In this document: positions 7,460 to 16,000 of the stretch, one piece after another | Layout of the letters: every line of letters starts with the position of its first letter | How positions within the stretch are numbered: the stretch's first letter is position 1 | Origin: Salinibacterium sp. SWN248 | Lineage (GTDB): Bacteria; Actinomycetota; Actinomycetes; Actinomycetales; Microbacteriaceae | Reading direction: 5' to 3' | DNA length: 64,000 bases | Assembly (NCBI RefSeq): GCF_015864575.1 | Contig: NZ_JADYWW010000002.1 | Coordinates: 62,001-126,000 of the forward strand | Made by a program: the position numbers and the translations under genes | The notes under the pieces: model-generated | What the model saw: only the letters and a program-made list of their open reading frames with translations | Database searches by the model: none | Told to the model about the DNA's origin: nothing

Positions 7460-9121
7460 TTACTGGAGAGCACCGAGAGTGACGTCGACGGTGTATCCCT
7501 TGCCGTCACGCACGTAGGTGAGAGGCGTGGTTTCGCCTGCCGATTGAGCACGCACCTGAGCGGTGAGGTCTGTCTTGTTGGTGATGGGGAGTCCATCGAA
7601 TCCGGTGACGATGTCGCCTACCTTGAGTCCGGCATCCTCAGCTGCTCCACCGGCGACGATGTCGACGATGCTGGCACCGACTACTTCGGCATCGCTCTGG
7701 ATGGGGTCGTCAGTCACATCGGCGACTGCGGCTCCGAGGAGACCGTGGGTGGCCGTTCCGCTTTCGAGGATCTCGTTGGCGACACGGCTGGCAACGTTCG
7801 AGGGGATCGCGAAGCCAACACCGATGCTGCCTGCGGTTCCACCGGAGGAGGCGATGGCGACGTTGATTCCGATGAGTTCACCGTCGGAGTTCAGCAGGGC
7901 GCCACCGGAGTTGCCGGGGTTAATTGCGGCATCCGTCTGAATCACGGCAAGGGCTACTGAGGCCTGAGCTGACGAGTTTTGTCCGTTATCCTGGCCGTTT
8001 TCGCCGAAGAGGTCGAAGTTCCAGAGGTCTTGGTCGCCGCTGTCGTCGGGGGCTTCAGTGCTTGCCTCGGGGTCTTCGGATAGCGCCGATGAAGCGATCG
8101 TGATGCTGCGGTTGAGTGCGCTCACAATTCCGCTCGTGACGGTTCCCGAGAGTCCCAGGGGCGCACCGATCGCGACGGTGCTGTCTCCTACGTTGAGCTC
8201 ACTGGAGTCCGCAATGCTGATGAAAGGCATGTCGCTGACGTCATCAATGTGAATGACGGCGATATCGGAGATGGCATCGAAGCCGATGACGGTCGCGGAA
8301 AGCAAGCGTCCGTCGCTGGTGGTGACGGTGACGGCGGGGTCTGCGACTTCACCATCGAGGGTAACTACGTGAGCGTTGGTGATGACGTTGCCGTCTTCAC
8401 TAATGATCACGCCGGATCCGCTTCCGCCTGCGTTCTGGCCCGTCACGTTGATGGTGACGATCGCGGGAGCAGCCTTAGCGACAACCGAGGTGACGAGAGT
8501 TGCGTTCCCCGGGTCGTTGACGGTGATGGATGCGGGGCTCGCGGTGCCGCTGACAGCTGACGTCGCTTGGTTTCCGAGCGCCCAGAGCGTGACGCCTGCA
8601 CCGGATGCACCGCCGAGGAGCGCGACGATGGCGAATCCGGCGACGAGGCCGAGAGTCATGCGGGGCTTCTTTTTGGGTGCGGCAGATTCCGCGGATGCTG
8701 CCGCTGGAACTGCTGCAGGGCCGAAGCTTGCGCCGGAGTGTGCCCCTGCTTCTGCAGAGGCTGCATCCGCCTGCACGGTGGGTGCAGCGGGAGCCGTGGC
8801 GGCCGAAGATGTGACGAGCTCAGCAGGTGCACTTGGAGTCGCAGCGTTCGCGGCGATCGCTGTACCTGCAGCGGGCGGGGCTTCCACCGGGGCGGCACCG
8901 GGTGCGGCTTCGGTGGAGGAAGTCTGTGTGGGCGCGCTGTCGACGCCGGCGGGTGTTTCCGCGGAGTTGCCTGCTGCGGGAGTTTCCGCAGTGTTGGCTG
9001 CGACGGGAGTCGCTGAAACCTGGGGTGCTGTTTCGGGGGTGCTGGTTGGGGTGCTGTTCTTTTCGGGTGTTACGTCTTCGGGTGTTTCTTCGGGGGTGGG
9101 TTCTTCGGGGACCTGAGTCAT
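7460..9121 (-). CDS. HtrA/DegP-family trypsin-like serine protease with PDZ domain
   Basis: The 553-residue protein has a cytoplasmic Pro/Ala/Glu/Thr-rich N-terminus (about 1-150), one membrane span near 155-178 (LGLVAGFAIVALLGGASGAG), an extracytoplasmic chymotrypsin-fold protease domain and a C-terminal PDZ domain (about 455-550). The catalytic triad is visible: His in VITNAHVV, Asp in AISDIAVIHID and Ser in INPGNSGGALLNS. Family members degrade or sense misfolded exported proteins. An insertion of about 50 residues rich in Asp, Glu, Gln and Asn (EDPEASTEAPDDSGDQD...) sits between Asp and Ser, longer than in classical DegP. The ATG has an AAAGGAG site about 7 nt upstream. The gene is monocistronic. 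Confidence 0.93.
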   Translation of the reverse strand: MTQVPEEPTPEETPEDVTPEKNSTPTSTPETAPQVSATPVAANTAETPAAGNSAETPAGVDSAPTQTSSTEAAPGAAPVEAPPAAGTAIAANAATPSAPAELVTSSAATAPAAPTVQADAASAEAGAHSGASFGPAAVPAAASAESAAPKKKPRMTLGLVAGFAIVALLGGASGAGVTLWALGNQATSAVSGTASPASITVNDPGNATLVTSVVAKAAPAIVTINVTGQNAGGSGSGVIISEDGNVITNAHVVTLDGEVADPAVTVTTSDGRLLSATVIGFDAISDIAVIHIDDVSDMPFISIADSSELNVGDSTVAIGAPLGLSGTVTSGIVSALNRSITIASSALSEDPEASTEAPDDSGDQDLWNFDLFGENGQDNGQNSSAQASVALAVIQTDAAINPGNSGGALLNSDGELIGINVAIASSGGTAGSIGVGFAIPSNVASRVANEILESGTATHGLLGAAVADVTDDPIQSDAEVVGASIVDIVAGGAAEDAGLKVGDIVTGFDGLPITNKTDLTAQVRAQSAGETTPLTYVRDGKGYTVDVTLGALQ

Positions 9122-9284
9122 GGTGTGCTCCTTTCAGCGATGCAAGCTTCCATCGCTAACCTGTGCATTCTATTTAGGTCTGCTGTGGGTGGGCTGCGCG
9201 GTTGAAAGGAGTTGGCCTAGACACCGAGCTGGTAGCCCGGTTTTGTGGGGTTCTTGTTCTGTGTTCGGTTTGCGGCCGAAAGGA

Positions 9285-10091
9285 TTAGCAGCCAATTCCC
9301 GTGGGGTTGGCGATGCAGTCTTGGTCAACAAGGACTGTGGTGGCGTGCCCGGCGGTCGCTGTGAGGGGCGGCGCGACGATGGTGAGGGTACCGACGACGT
9401 TCTGCCAGCTGCTGCCGGCGACACGGTATTCGGCGGCGTAGGTGACGGCGAGAGTGATCGTGTAATTGCCGGGTTCTTCGAAGACGTGGCTGGTGGGTGT
9501 CGGATCGAATTCGGCGATCTTGCTCTTCGCCCAGGTGGTTCCTGCAGTGCCGAGGGTGGAGGTGGTGCCGTCGCCGTAGTCCCAGTTGTAGGAGGTGGGC
9601 GTGAATCTGACTTGGGCGGTGCCGCCGAAGAGGGTGCCGTCTACGACGTGGGCGGATGTCGTGGCGTAGAAGTTGGTGTCGAGGCCGACGATCATCCACT
9701 GGTTAGGTTGCATCCCCGCGGCGGGGGCTTGCGGGCGGAAGGTGGCGATGGCGGAGATAGTGACGGGGCCAGAAGCTGCGACTTCAGCAGGTTCAGGAGC
9801 AAGGCATGGAACACGAGGAATCACGCACCAGCTCTCGTCTTCTGCTTCCTCCGCTGCACCATCCGCTGGAGACTGAAAATTCTCAGATGAGGTGCCAGAA
9901 TTTCCGTGGACTTCGGCTGTAGCTCCGATTTCTACCCCGCCGCCGACCACACCTGCCGTAGCGCAGAGGCCTTCGGCATAGTCCTGTTCGCTGCATCGAT
10001 CAGCTGTCGCCGCGAACGCAGAGGTGGTCGAACCCGCGCCCAGACACGCTCCAACTGTAAGAACTAGGACGAGCGCGGCTGGCTTCAACAT
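9285..10091 (-). CDS. exported PKD-domain protein
   Basis: The 268-residue product starts with a cleavable-looking signal peptide (MLKPAALVLVLTVGACLGAG...SAFA) and carries a PKD-like beta-sandwich at roughly 160-230 (YNWDYGDGTTS ... SHVFEEPGNYTITLAVTY), a fold used in extracellular adhesion or protein-protein contact. ATG 10091 is chosen because GGAG lies 9 nt upstream. A TTG five codons earlier is an alternative. The start overlaps the stop of the lipoprotein gene upstream by 7 bp, so the pair forms an operon. The Cys-containing DRCSEQDYAEGLC segment just after the signal may form a disulfide. The specific function is unknown. Confidence 0.75.
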   Translation of the reverse strand: MLKPAALVLVLTVGACLGAGSTTSAFAATADRCSEQDYAEGLCATAGVVGGGVEIGATAEVHGNSGTSSENFQSPADGAAEEAEDESWCVIPRVPCLAPEPAEVAASGPVTISAIATFRPQAPAAGMQPNQWMIVGLDTNFYATTSAHVVDGTLFGGTAQVRFTPTSYNWDYGDGTTSTLGTAGTTWAKSKIAEFDPTPTSHVFEEPGNYTITLAVTYAAEYRVAGSSWQNVVGTLTIVAPPLTATAGHATTVLVDQDCIANPTGIGC

Positions 10092-10639
10092 TCCCCACTG
10101 CTCCAAAGCAGCTGGTCTGAAACCATCAGAGCTGCTCGATCTTCAACGTAATCGAAAGTGACCTGCATAATCGATGAGTCGTCGCGCTCCGGTGAAACAA
10201 CGGATTGACCTGAGCTATCGAGAACATCAACCCCTGAGATATTGCGGCAAACGTAGATAGTGATGATCTCGCGCGAGCCGCCTGATGGCGAGTAGCGCTG
10301 CAGCTCAGCATTGCCGACTTTTGACTCGCCGGTCTGACGTTTTCCTGCTTCTTCAAACTCACGGAGACCCTCTATCGATGAGGCGAGAAAGTCGCCCGTC
10401 ACAACTGTTTCCAGCCGCTCAGGGTCAGCACCGCCTTGTTCCAAGATCTCGCCAGAAACTCTCACGTACTCCGCATACGCCTCCTCGGCCGCCGCGAGCG
10501 CCTCTTCGTCTGACGCGTAGGGCGCAACGAAGGAGGCCGTCTGCTCGGGTGGAGGTGTCGTACCGGAGGGCACGCATCCACTCAGCAGCACTAAGAGGAG
10601 CACGCCGCCCGATACACGTACGAGGTTCGGTAGCCGCAT
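10085..10639 (-). CDS. small exported lipoprotein, function unknown
   Basis: The 184-residue protein has a signal peptide with lipobox LLSGC (Cys22), so it should be diacylated and anchored on the outer membrane face. The mature part has an Ala/Glu-rich helix (EEALAAAEEAYAEYVRVSGEIL) followed by a compact beta-type region with one further Cys near residue 130 and one at the C-terminus, which could form a disulfide. It is the first gene of a two-gene operon with the PKD protein, which suggests a shared envelope role. The start codon lies 6 nt after a TAGCGT -10-like element and lacks a Shine-Dalgarno. No named family was recognised. Confidence 0.7.
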   Translation of the reverse strand: MRLPNLVRVSGGVLLLVLLSGCVPSGTTPPPEQTASFVAPYASDEEALAAAEEAYAEYVRVSGEILEQGGADPERLETVVTGDFLASSIEGLREFEEAGKRQTGESKVGNAELQRYSPSGGSREIITIYVCRNISGVDVLDSSGQSVVSPERDDSSIMQVTFDYVEDRAALMVSDQLLWSSGEC

Positions 10640-10645
10640 ACAACG

Positions 10646-10651
10646 ACGCTA
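10646..10651 (-). promoter_or_regulatory. -10 element TAGCGT, probable leaderless promoter of the lipoprotein operon
   Basis: On the reverse strand TAGCGT lies 6 nt before the ATG at 10639, with no purine-rich site between. Confidence 0.45.
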
Positions 10652-10733
10652 GGCATCCCCCACGATCCGGGCAGTCAACTTTCCACAGCCAGACGCCGCA
10701 TCCGGCACCGCAAGTGGTTAGGCTTGCGGAACA

Positions 10734-11936
10734 ATGACAGTCACCGGATCTTGGGAACGCGCCGCCAATGGCGCCATGCTGCTCGGCGCCGACGGGCAGC
10801 TGAGTCAAACAATTTTTGCCGAAATGTCGGCCCTCGCCGTTACCAGCGGTGCCATCAATTTGGGTCAAGGTTTTCCTGACGAAGACGGCCCCGCCGAAGT
10901 GTTGGATGCCGCCCGCAAAGCAATCAGTGACGGTGCCAACCAGTACCCACCAGGCAACGGTTTCCCGGTGCTGCGCAACGCGATCGTCGAACACCAAGAA
11001 CGTTTCTACGGAATCGAACTCGACCCCGACACCGAAGTTCTCGCGACAGCGGGTGCCACCGAGGCGCTAGCCGCCACGATCCTTGCACTCACCAACGAAG
11101 GCGACGAGGTCATCACCCTCGAACCGTTCTACGACGCCTACGGCGCCATGATCAACTACGCGCGCGCCACCCACGTGACGGTGCCGCTGCGCTCCCCCGA
11201 CTTTCAGCCCAACCACGACGACATCCGCGCCGCCTTCAGCGGACGCACTCGCCTCATTATCCTGAACAGCCCACACAACCCCACCGGTGCTGTGCTCGAC
11301 CGCGAAACCCTCGAACTGATCGTGGAGCTCGCCCACAAATATGACGCGCTTATCGTCACCGACGAAGTGTACGAACACATCACCTTCGGCTTCGAGCACA
11401 TCCCGGTCGCCAGCCTTCCGGGTGCGTTCGACCGCACGATCAGCATCTCGAGTGGCGGCAAAACGTTCAACACCACGGGCTGGAAAATCGGGTGGATCAC
11501 CGCACCCCAGCCCATCCTGCAGGCCATCATGGCGGTGAAGCAATACCTCACCTACGTCAACGGCGCACCACTCCAGCACGGCATCGCGGCAGGCCTTGGT
11601 CTCCCCGACAGCTACTTCGACGACCTCTCCAGCGGCCTCGCCCGCAAACGCGACACCCTGGGCACGGGTCTCCGCAACGCAGGCTTCGACGTGAGCACAC
11701 CCCAAGCCGGCTACTTCATCATTGCGGATGCCGCACCCCTCGGAGTCACGGACGCTGCCGAGTTCTGCCGCCAGCTGCCCGAACTCGCCGGAGTCGTCGG
11801 AATCCCTGTCACCGCGTTCGTGCACCCCGCGAACCACGGCGACTACAACACGCTCATCCGCTTCGCTTACTGCAAGAAGCCTGACGTGCTCGAGCGGGCT
11901 GCAGCTCAGCTCTCAGGGATGAAGCTGCGTCACTAG
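10734..11936 (+). CDS. class I/II pyridoxal-phosphate aminotransferase
   Basis: The 400-residue protein is a fold-type I aminotransferase. The PLP lysine is Lys243 in SSGGKTFNTTGWKIGW, the NSPHNPTG motif binds the cofactor region, and VTDEVYEH holds the pyridine-contacting Asp. The N-terminal SGAINLGQGFPDEDGP segment is typical of the branch that includes kynurenine/methionine aminotransferases and actinobacterial N-succinyldiaminopimelate aminotransferase (DapC), so substrate specificity is open. A TAGGCT -10-like element lies 9 nt before the ATG, giving at most a very short leader. Its last 4 bp overlap the convergent nitrilase-family gene. Confidence 0.88.
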   Translation: MTVTGSWERAANGAMLLGADGQLSQTIFAEMSALAVTSGAINLGQGFPDEDGPAEVLDAARKAISDGANQYPPGNGFPVLRNAIVEHQERFYGIELDPDTEVLATAGATEALAATILALTNEGDEVITLEPFYDAYGAMINYARATHVTVPLRSPDFQPNHDDIRAAFSGRTRLIILNSPHNPTGAVLDRETLELIVELAHKYDALIVTDEVYEHITFGFEHIPVASLPGAFDRTISISSGGKTFNTTGWKIGWITAPQPILQAIMAVKQYLTYVNGAPLQHGIAAGLGLPDSYFDDLSSGLARKRDTLGTGLRNAGFDVSTPQAGYFIIADAAPLGVTDAAEFCRQLPELAGVVGIPVTAFVHPANHGDYNTLIRFAYCKKPDVLERAAAQLSGMKLRH

Positions 11937-12745
11937 CCCTCGAGCGGGTGCACTCCATAGCGACGCAACGATAGCGCCGGGTTGGTCGCCCGCACCTCGT
12001 CAAGGCGAGCCAGTTCAATGTGGGCGACAGCGACATCCGTGCGCTCCCCAATCGTCACGAGCTCGACCCCCATGGGATCAACGACCATGCTGTTGCCGAC
12101 ACCAATCGGCGGGGCGTGATCGGCAGCGGCGACAAAGACAGTGTTCTCGATCGCCCGCGCTGTGAGCAGCGTGCGCCAGTGATACTCCTTGAGCGGTCCG
12201 CGCACCCACTCGGCGGGCACCACAATGAGGTTGGCTCCGGCATCCACCAAACGGCGTGACACCTCTGGAAAACGGACGTCGTAGCAAGTCTGCAAACCGA
12301 CCGTGAAGTCCTCCCAAGCGAAGGTCTGCGGCGCGGCAATCGACCCGGGAATGACCCAGTCAGATTCGCGCTGACCGAACGCGTCGTAGAGGTGCTGCTT
12401 GCTATAGGTCGCGACGATGGCGCCGGTGGGAGCAATCGCGACGAGGGTGTTCCAAAAGCGGTTATCTTCGTCGCTCGACTGCAACATGCCCGCAGCGACA
12501 TGAATCCGCAACCGCTGGGCGAGCGAGGTCAGAGCCTGCACGAATGGGCCATCAAGCGGCTCGGCGGCGGTGACCCAGTCTTCGCCCATCGTGGCGGTGA
12601 AGTACGACGAGTACTCCGGGAACACCACAAAGCTCGCGCCGCGCTCGACGGCGCGCTCAGCGAGCTCCGTGATCTGCGCGATGTTCTCATCACGGTCAGA
12701 ACCGGGCACAAACTGGGCAACAGCAACAGTCGAAGCGGGAGTCAT
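11933..12745 (-). CDS. nitrilase-superfamily carbon-nitrogen hydrolase
   Basis: The 270-residue protein has the Glu-Lys-Cys triad of the family: Glu44 in VVFPEYSS, Lys near 115 in TYSKQHLYD, and the nucleophile Cys near 152 in VGLQTCYDVRFPE. Members hydrolyse small amides or omega-amides such as alpha-ketoglutaramate in the cytoplasm. Pairing with an aminotransferase gene would fit omega-amidase-type salvage of keto-acid amides, although the two genes are convergent, not co-transcribed. The start codon lies 6 nt after a TAGGCT -10-like element with no Shine-Dalgarno. Confidence 0.87.
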   Translation of the reverse strand: MTPASTVAVAQFVPGSDRDENIAQITELAERAVERGASFVVFPEYSSYFTATMGEDWVTAAEPLDGPFVQALTSLAQRLRIHVAAGMLQSSDEDNRFWNTLVAIAPTGAIVATYSKQHLYDAFGQRESDWVIPGSIAAPQTFAWEDFTVGLQTCYDVRFPEVSRRLVDAGANLIVVPAEWVRGPLKEYHWRTLLTARAIENTVFVAAADHAPPIGVGNSMVVDPMGVELVTIGERTDVAVAHIELARLDEVRATNPALSLRRYGVHPLEG

Positions 12746-12751
12746 AACCCC

Positions 12752-12757
12752 AGCCTA
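12752..12757 (-). promoter_or_regulatory. -10 element TAGGCT, probable leaderless promoter of the nitrilase-family gene
   Basis: On the reverse strand TAGGCT is followed by 6 nt and the ATG at 12745. The 56-bp gap to the ferredoxin reductase gene holds nothing else obvious. Confidence 0.5.
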
Positions 12758-12801
12758 CGACCCCGCCGGGACAGCCAGCAGGGAACCGTCGGAGAAAGCG
12801 A

Positions 12802-14028
12802 CTACGCGCCGCCCTCCGCAATCTGCTTGCGATACGGCAGCAGCGCGGCCTTCATGCCAATTCCGAGCACGCCTACGAGGCGGTCGTCGCGATAGTAACC
12901 AACGGCAGCCTGGTCGCTGAGGTCTCCCTCAAGGACGCGGATGTCGTCATCCGACACCAGGCCCAACAGACCGTAAGCCTGCAGTTTGATCTCGAACTGG
13001 TTAGACCAGAACGACGGCACCGGAGCGAAGGGTTTCGCCACTACATCAGCGAATGATCCGTCGTCGGCGAGGTGCGCCGCGAGCACAGCGCCCGCACGTT
13101 TGCCAGTGTCGGTCGGGATGTTCCAGTGCTCGATACGACGAGCAACGTCATCGAACATAGGGTTCGGGAAGCGCGCAATATCACCAACGACATACACGTC
13201 ATCGCGAGCGACTCCCGAGGTCGTGACCGCACGCATCGCGTTATCGGCGAGCACACCATCGCTCAGATCGAGGTCTGTGCTCTCGAGCCACTCGGTGTTG
13301 CACTCCGAGCCAACCGACTCGATCAGAACATCGGCGGGCACAACCGTGCCATCGCTCAGCTCAACAGACTCGACCGTGGTCTCGCCGTTGATCGCCGCAA
13401 CAGTCACGCCCGAGAAAATATCCACGCCCTCGTTGGTGAGACGGCGACGCATTTCTTTCGCCACCAGCTCGCCAAGCGGCCGCATCATCGGCTCCGCACT
13501 CGGCGTCACAATCGTGACTTCACAGCCCAACTTGCGGGCCGTAGCGCTCAGTTCGCAGCCCAAGAAACCCGAACCGACAACAACAACGCGTGCACCCTCG
13601 GTGAGTTCGGCACGCAACGCCATCGCATCATCGAGCGAACGAACCACGTGACGGCCGGCAATCGGCGCAAAGTCCAAACGGCGAGCGCGCAATCCGGTCG
13701 CGATAACGAGTGCACGCCAGGGCTGCACCTCGCCATCATCGGTGGTCAGCGTTCGAGCATCAAGGTCGACCGCGGTGGCCCGCACTCCGAGCATCCACTC
13801 AACGTCGCCCATTTCAGCTCGCGACGGGAACGCCACCGCCTCGTGAGTCACGTCAGTGGCCAACACCTCTTTTGACAGCGGCGGACGGTTATAGGGGGCG
13901 TGAAGTTCTTCGCCAACCACGCGGATAGCACCGGTGTAGCCCGAACGGCGAAGAGACTCCGCCGCGCGCAGCCCACCCATCGCCGCACCGACAATAACGA
14001 CCGGTGCGGCGGGGTTAGCCACAGTCAC
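12802..14028 (-). CDS. FAD-dependent ferredoxin reductase (P450 redox partner type)
   Basis: The 408-residue flavoprotein passes electrons from NAD(P)H to a ferredoxin. The N-terminal VVIVGAAMGGLRAAESLRRSGY binds FAD, VVVGSGFLGCELSATARKLG near residues 145-165 is the NAD(P) Rossmann motif, and VYVVGDIARFPNP near 280 is the second FAD contact. The C-terminal domain resembles the dioxygenase/P450-type reductase family. The GTG at 14028 is chosen because it overlaps the ferredoxin stop as TAGTG, indicating coupled translation. A longer in-frame start at 14061 would overlap the ferredoxin by 34 bp. It is the last gene of the ring-cleavage operon and probably serves the P450 encoded divergently at 18224. 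Confidence 0.9.
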   Translation of the reverse strand: MTVANPAAPVVIVGAAMGGLRAAESLRRSGYTGAIRVVGEELHAPYNRPPLSKEVLATDVTHEAVAFPSRAEMGDVEWMLGVRATAVDLDARTLTTDDGEVQPWRALVIATGLRARRLDFAPIAGRHVVRSLDDAMALRAELTEGARVVVVGSGFLGCELSATARKLGCEVTIVTPSAEPMMRPLGELVAKEMRRRLTNEGVDIFSGVTVAAINGETTVESVELSDGTVVPADVLIESVGSECNTEWLESTDLDLSDGVLADNAMRAVTTSGVARDDVYVVGDIARFPNPMFDDVARRIEHWNIPTDTGKRAGAVLAAHLADDGSFADVVAKPFAPVPSFWSNQFEIKLQAYGLLGLVSDDDIRVLEGDLSDQAAVGYYRDDRLVGVLGIGMKAALLPYRKQIAEGGA

Positions 14029-14219
14029 TATTCGACGATTCGGATGGCCTGCATCGGGCACACATCAACAGCAGCTTCAATGTTGTCGCGCTCCGAGTCT
14101 GGCGCTTCAGCCACGTACTCGAGCTTGTCGTCGTCGTTGAGCTTGAAGTTGTCAGGTGCCTCAAACACGCACTGGCCGTAGTGCTGGCACTGGTTCATGT
14201 CGACTTCGATTTTGATCAT
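14028..14219 (-). CDS. 3Fe-4S ferredoxin of the cytochrome P450 type
   Basis: The 63-residue acidic protein has the cluster pattern CQHYGQC (Cys11 and Cys17, with Tyr in the position that would be the fourth ligand of a 4Fe-4S cluster) and a distal CP pair in VDVCPMQAI. This is the layout of the small ferredoxins that donate electrons to actinobacterial class I P450s. The ATG overlaps the upstream hydrolase stop as ATGA and its TAG overlaps the reductase GTG. A P450 gene only a few kilobases away on the other side of the MarR regulator makes it the likely partner. Confidence 0.92.
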   Translation of the reverse strand: MIKIEVDMNQCQHYGQCVFEAPDNFKLNDDDKLEYVAEAPDSERDNIEAAVDVCPMQAIRIVE

Positions 14220-15094
14220 CGCTTTTCCTCAACTTTCGACGGGTAGAGATCTTTCGACGGAGTTCGAATGCCTCGGAACTCCCAGTCGCCACCCATTGCT
14301 GTCGACATTACCTCTTCGCTCTCGGTCGGCTGCGCTCCCACGTCGGTGCGGATCGCAGTCGGGCCCGTAACGATACGGTTCGTGAGCTTGCCCAGGCCTT
14401 CAACTTCGACCTCAACAACGTCGCCAGGCTGAACCGGACGCGAGAACGCGGGCGTTCCCGAGAACAGCATGTCGCCGGGGCTCAACGTGATCGTGCGCGC
14501 GATGTCGGCCACGAGGTAGTTCATGTCCCACTCCATGTTGTCGGTGCTGTCGTCTTGCTTGACCTCACCGTTCACAATGGTGCGCAACTGCTTGCCGCGG
14601 AAATCCCAGTCGGTCACGAGACCGGGGCCCACGGGAGCGAGTGTGTCGCTGCCCTTCACTCGAAGCATGGAACCGGCATCCGTGTCGCGGAAATCGTGCA
14701 GACCGTAGTCGTTACCGATCGAGTAACCGGCGATGTAGTCGCTGGCCTGGTCAGGCGACACGTTGCGGCAGGTGCGGCCGATCACAATGACGATTTCGCC
14801 TTCGAAGTTCAACCACTTGCAGCCCTCGGGGCGCACGACATCACCCTTGTGGGTGTTGAGCGCGGTGACCGGCTTCTGAAAGTAGGTCGGAGCTGCGGGC
14901 AGCTTGGTCATGAACTCTTCGGTGCGGCTGGCGTAGTTCAAGTGCACGGCAATGATCTTGCTCGGCTCGGTCGGCGGCAAGTGGATTGCCTCGTCGACAC
15001 CAACCTCGCGGCCATCGCCGGCGACGAGAACATCGCCGTGACGCGTTACCTGCGTCGGGTAGCCATCAAGAAGTACTCTGCGGAACTCAGTCAC
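14216..15094 (-). CDS. fumarylacetoacetate hydrolase family enzyme (HpaG/HpcE-like isomerase/decarboxylase or hydratase)
   Basis: The 292-residue protein has the FAH fold. The carboxylate triad for the divalent metal is visible in the segment FEGEIVIVIGR...GNDYGLHDFRD, and KPVTALNTHKGD and GDMLFSGTPAFSRPVQPGDVVEVEVEGLG are typical. In homoprotocatechuate degradation, FAH-family HpaG isomerises and decarboxylates the ring-cleavage product after oxidation. The position directly after the extradiol dioxygenase supports such a role. GTG 15094 overlaps the upstream stop by 8 bp and begins the natural MTEFRRVLLDG; an ATG at 15109 is possible. The exact reaction is inferred from neighbours. Confidence 0.82.
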   Translation of the reverse strand: MTEFRRVLLDGYPTQVTRHGDVLVAGDGREVGVDEAIHLPPTEPSKIIAVHLNYASRTEEFMTKLPAAPTYFQKPVTALNTHKGDVVRPEGCKWLNFEGEIVIVIGRTCRNVSPDQASDYIAGYSIGNDYGLHDFRDTDAGSMLRVKGSDTLAPVGPGLVTDWDFRGKQLRTIVNGEVKQDDSTDNMEWDMNYLVADIARTITLSPGDMLFSGTPAFSRPVQPGDVVEVEVEGLGKLTNRIVTGPTAIRTDVGAQPTESEEVMSTAMGGDWEFRGIRTPSKDLYPSKVEEKR

Positions 15095-15998
15095 GAGAAA
15101 GGACCACATCCTTTGCTGCCGGGAAGCCGCCTTCGGGCTTCGGGAACCAGACGTGCACCTGACCGGTGCCGATCGAATTTTCGTACTCGCTGTACATCAC
15201 GCCGGGAGCAGTGCAGGCTTCTTCACCGATCGCACCGGCAGTCATCAGCCAGTGGCCAAACATGGCCTCGGGGCGCACCTTCTGGAACGCGGGCATGGTT
15301 TCCAATACCTGAGCGTGGTCGCCAGCCTTGAACCAGTCGAGACGTTCGTAATCTGCCTCGCGGGCAGCATCCGAGAAAATGTGGGCCGGATCGGCCATCT
15401 CGTGCTTGCGCAGATCGCGCAGCTTGTAGAACGTGTGCGATAGAGCACCCGATGCCAGCAGGATGACGCGGCGGTCGCTCTTGGCGATCGCTTCGCCAAT
15501 GGCGCGACCGGCACGGAGGAAGTCTTCGTCGGTAGCGGTCTGGCAGATCGAGACGCTGACCCACTTCTTGTCAGGCAGGCCCTTGCCGAGGTACTCCCAC
15601 AGGTTGATCGTGGCGTACATGATCGGCAAGTACTCGTCGTCGATCGGAGTGATCCACGTGCCGTTCTTTTCGGCTTGCTCCCCCATGAGCTTTGCGAGCT
15701 CGGGGTCACCAATGAAGTCATACGGCACACCGCTCATGCCGCGGGGCAGTTCTTCTGACGTGAACTTGCCGTGACGACGCTCGTGCGCGGTGACGACGAA
15801 TTCAACCGTGGTCGCCCAGTGGCTGTCGAGCACAACAACAGTGTCGTAATCATCATTCTCGAAGTAGTCCTTGCGGAGTCGTTCGAGGCCTTCAACGAGC
15901 GTTGAATCTTTGCCCTCATTGAGTTCCATGCGGATCTCTTGGGGCAACATGATCGTAGGTACGTGGGCGATCAGCCCAGCGCCAACAACTTCTCCCAT
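15087..15998 (-). CDS. class III extradiol ring-cleavage dioxygenase (3,4-dihydroxyphenylacetate 2,3-dioxygenase-like)
   Basis: The 303-residue protein is a LigB-fold dioxygenase using a non-haem Fe(II) site. Matches to the HpaD pattern run along its length: IAHVPTIML near the N-terminus (His ligand), VVVLDSHW (second His), TSEELPRGM, GDPELAKLM, LASGALSHTF with the catalytic-region His, and GTGQVHVWFP at the end. The expected reaction is proximal cleavage of homoprotocatechuate or a related catechol. The ATG at 15998 has GGAAGGA 6 nt upstream, itself overlapping the stop of the aldehyde dehydrogenase gene, which argues against the longer frame from 16013. The aromatic substrate has not been proved. 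Confidence 0.88.
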   Translation of the reverse strand: MGEVVGAGLIAHVPTIMLPQEIRMELNEGKDSTLVEGLERLRKDYFENDDYDTVVVLDSHWATTVEFVVTAHERRHGKFTSEELPRGMSGVPYDFIGDPELAKLMGEQAEKNGTWITPIDDEYLPIMYATINLWEYLGKGLPDKKWVSVSICQTATDEDFLRAGRAIGEAIAKSDRRVILLASGALSHTFYKLRDLRKHEMADPAHIFSDAAREADYERLDWFKAGDHAQVLETMPAFQKVRPEAMFGHWLMTAGAIGEEACTAPGVMYSEYENSIGTGQVHVWFPKPEGGFPAAKDVVLSRD

Positions 15999-16000
15999 GA

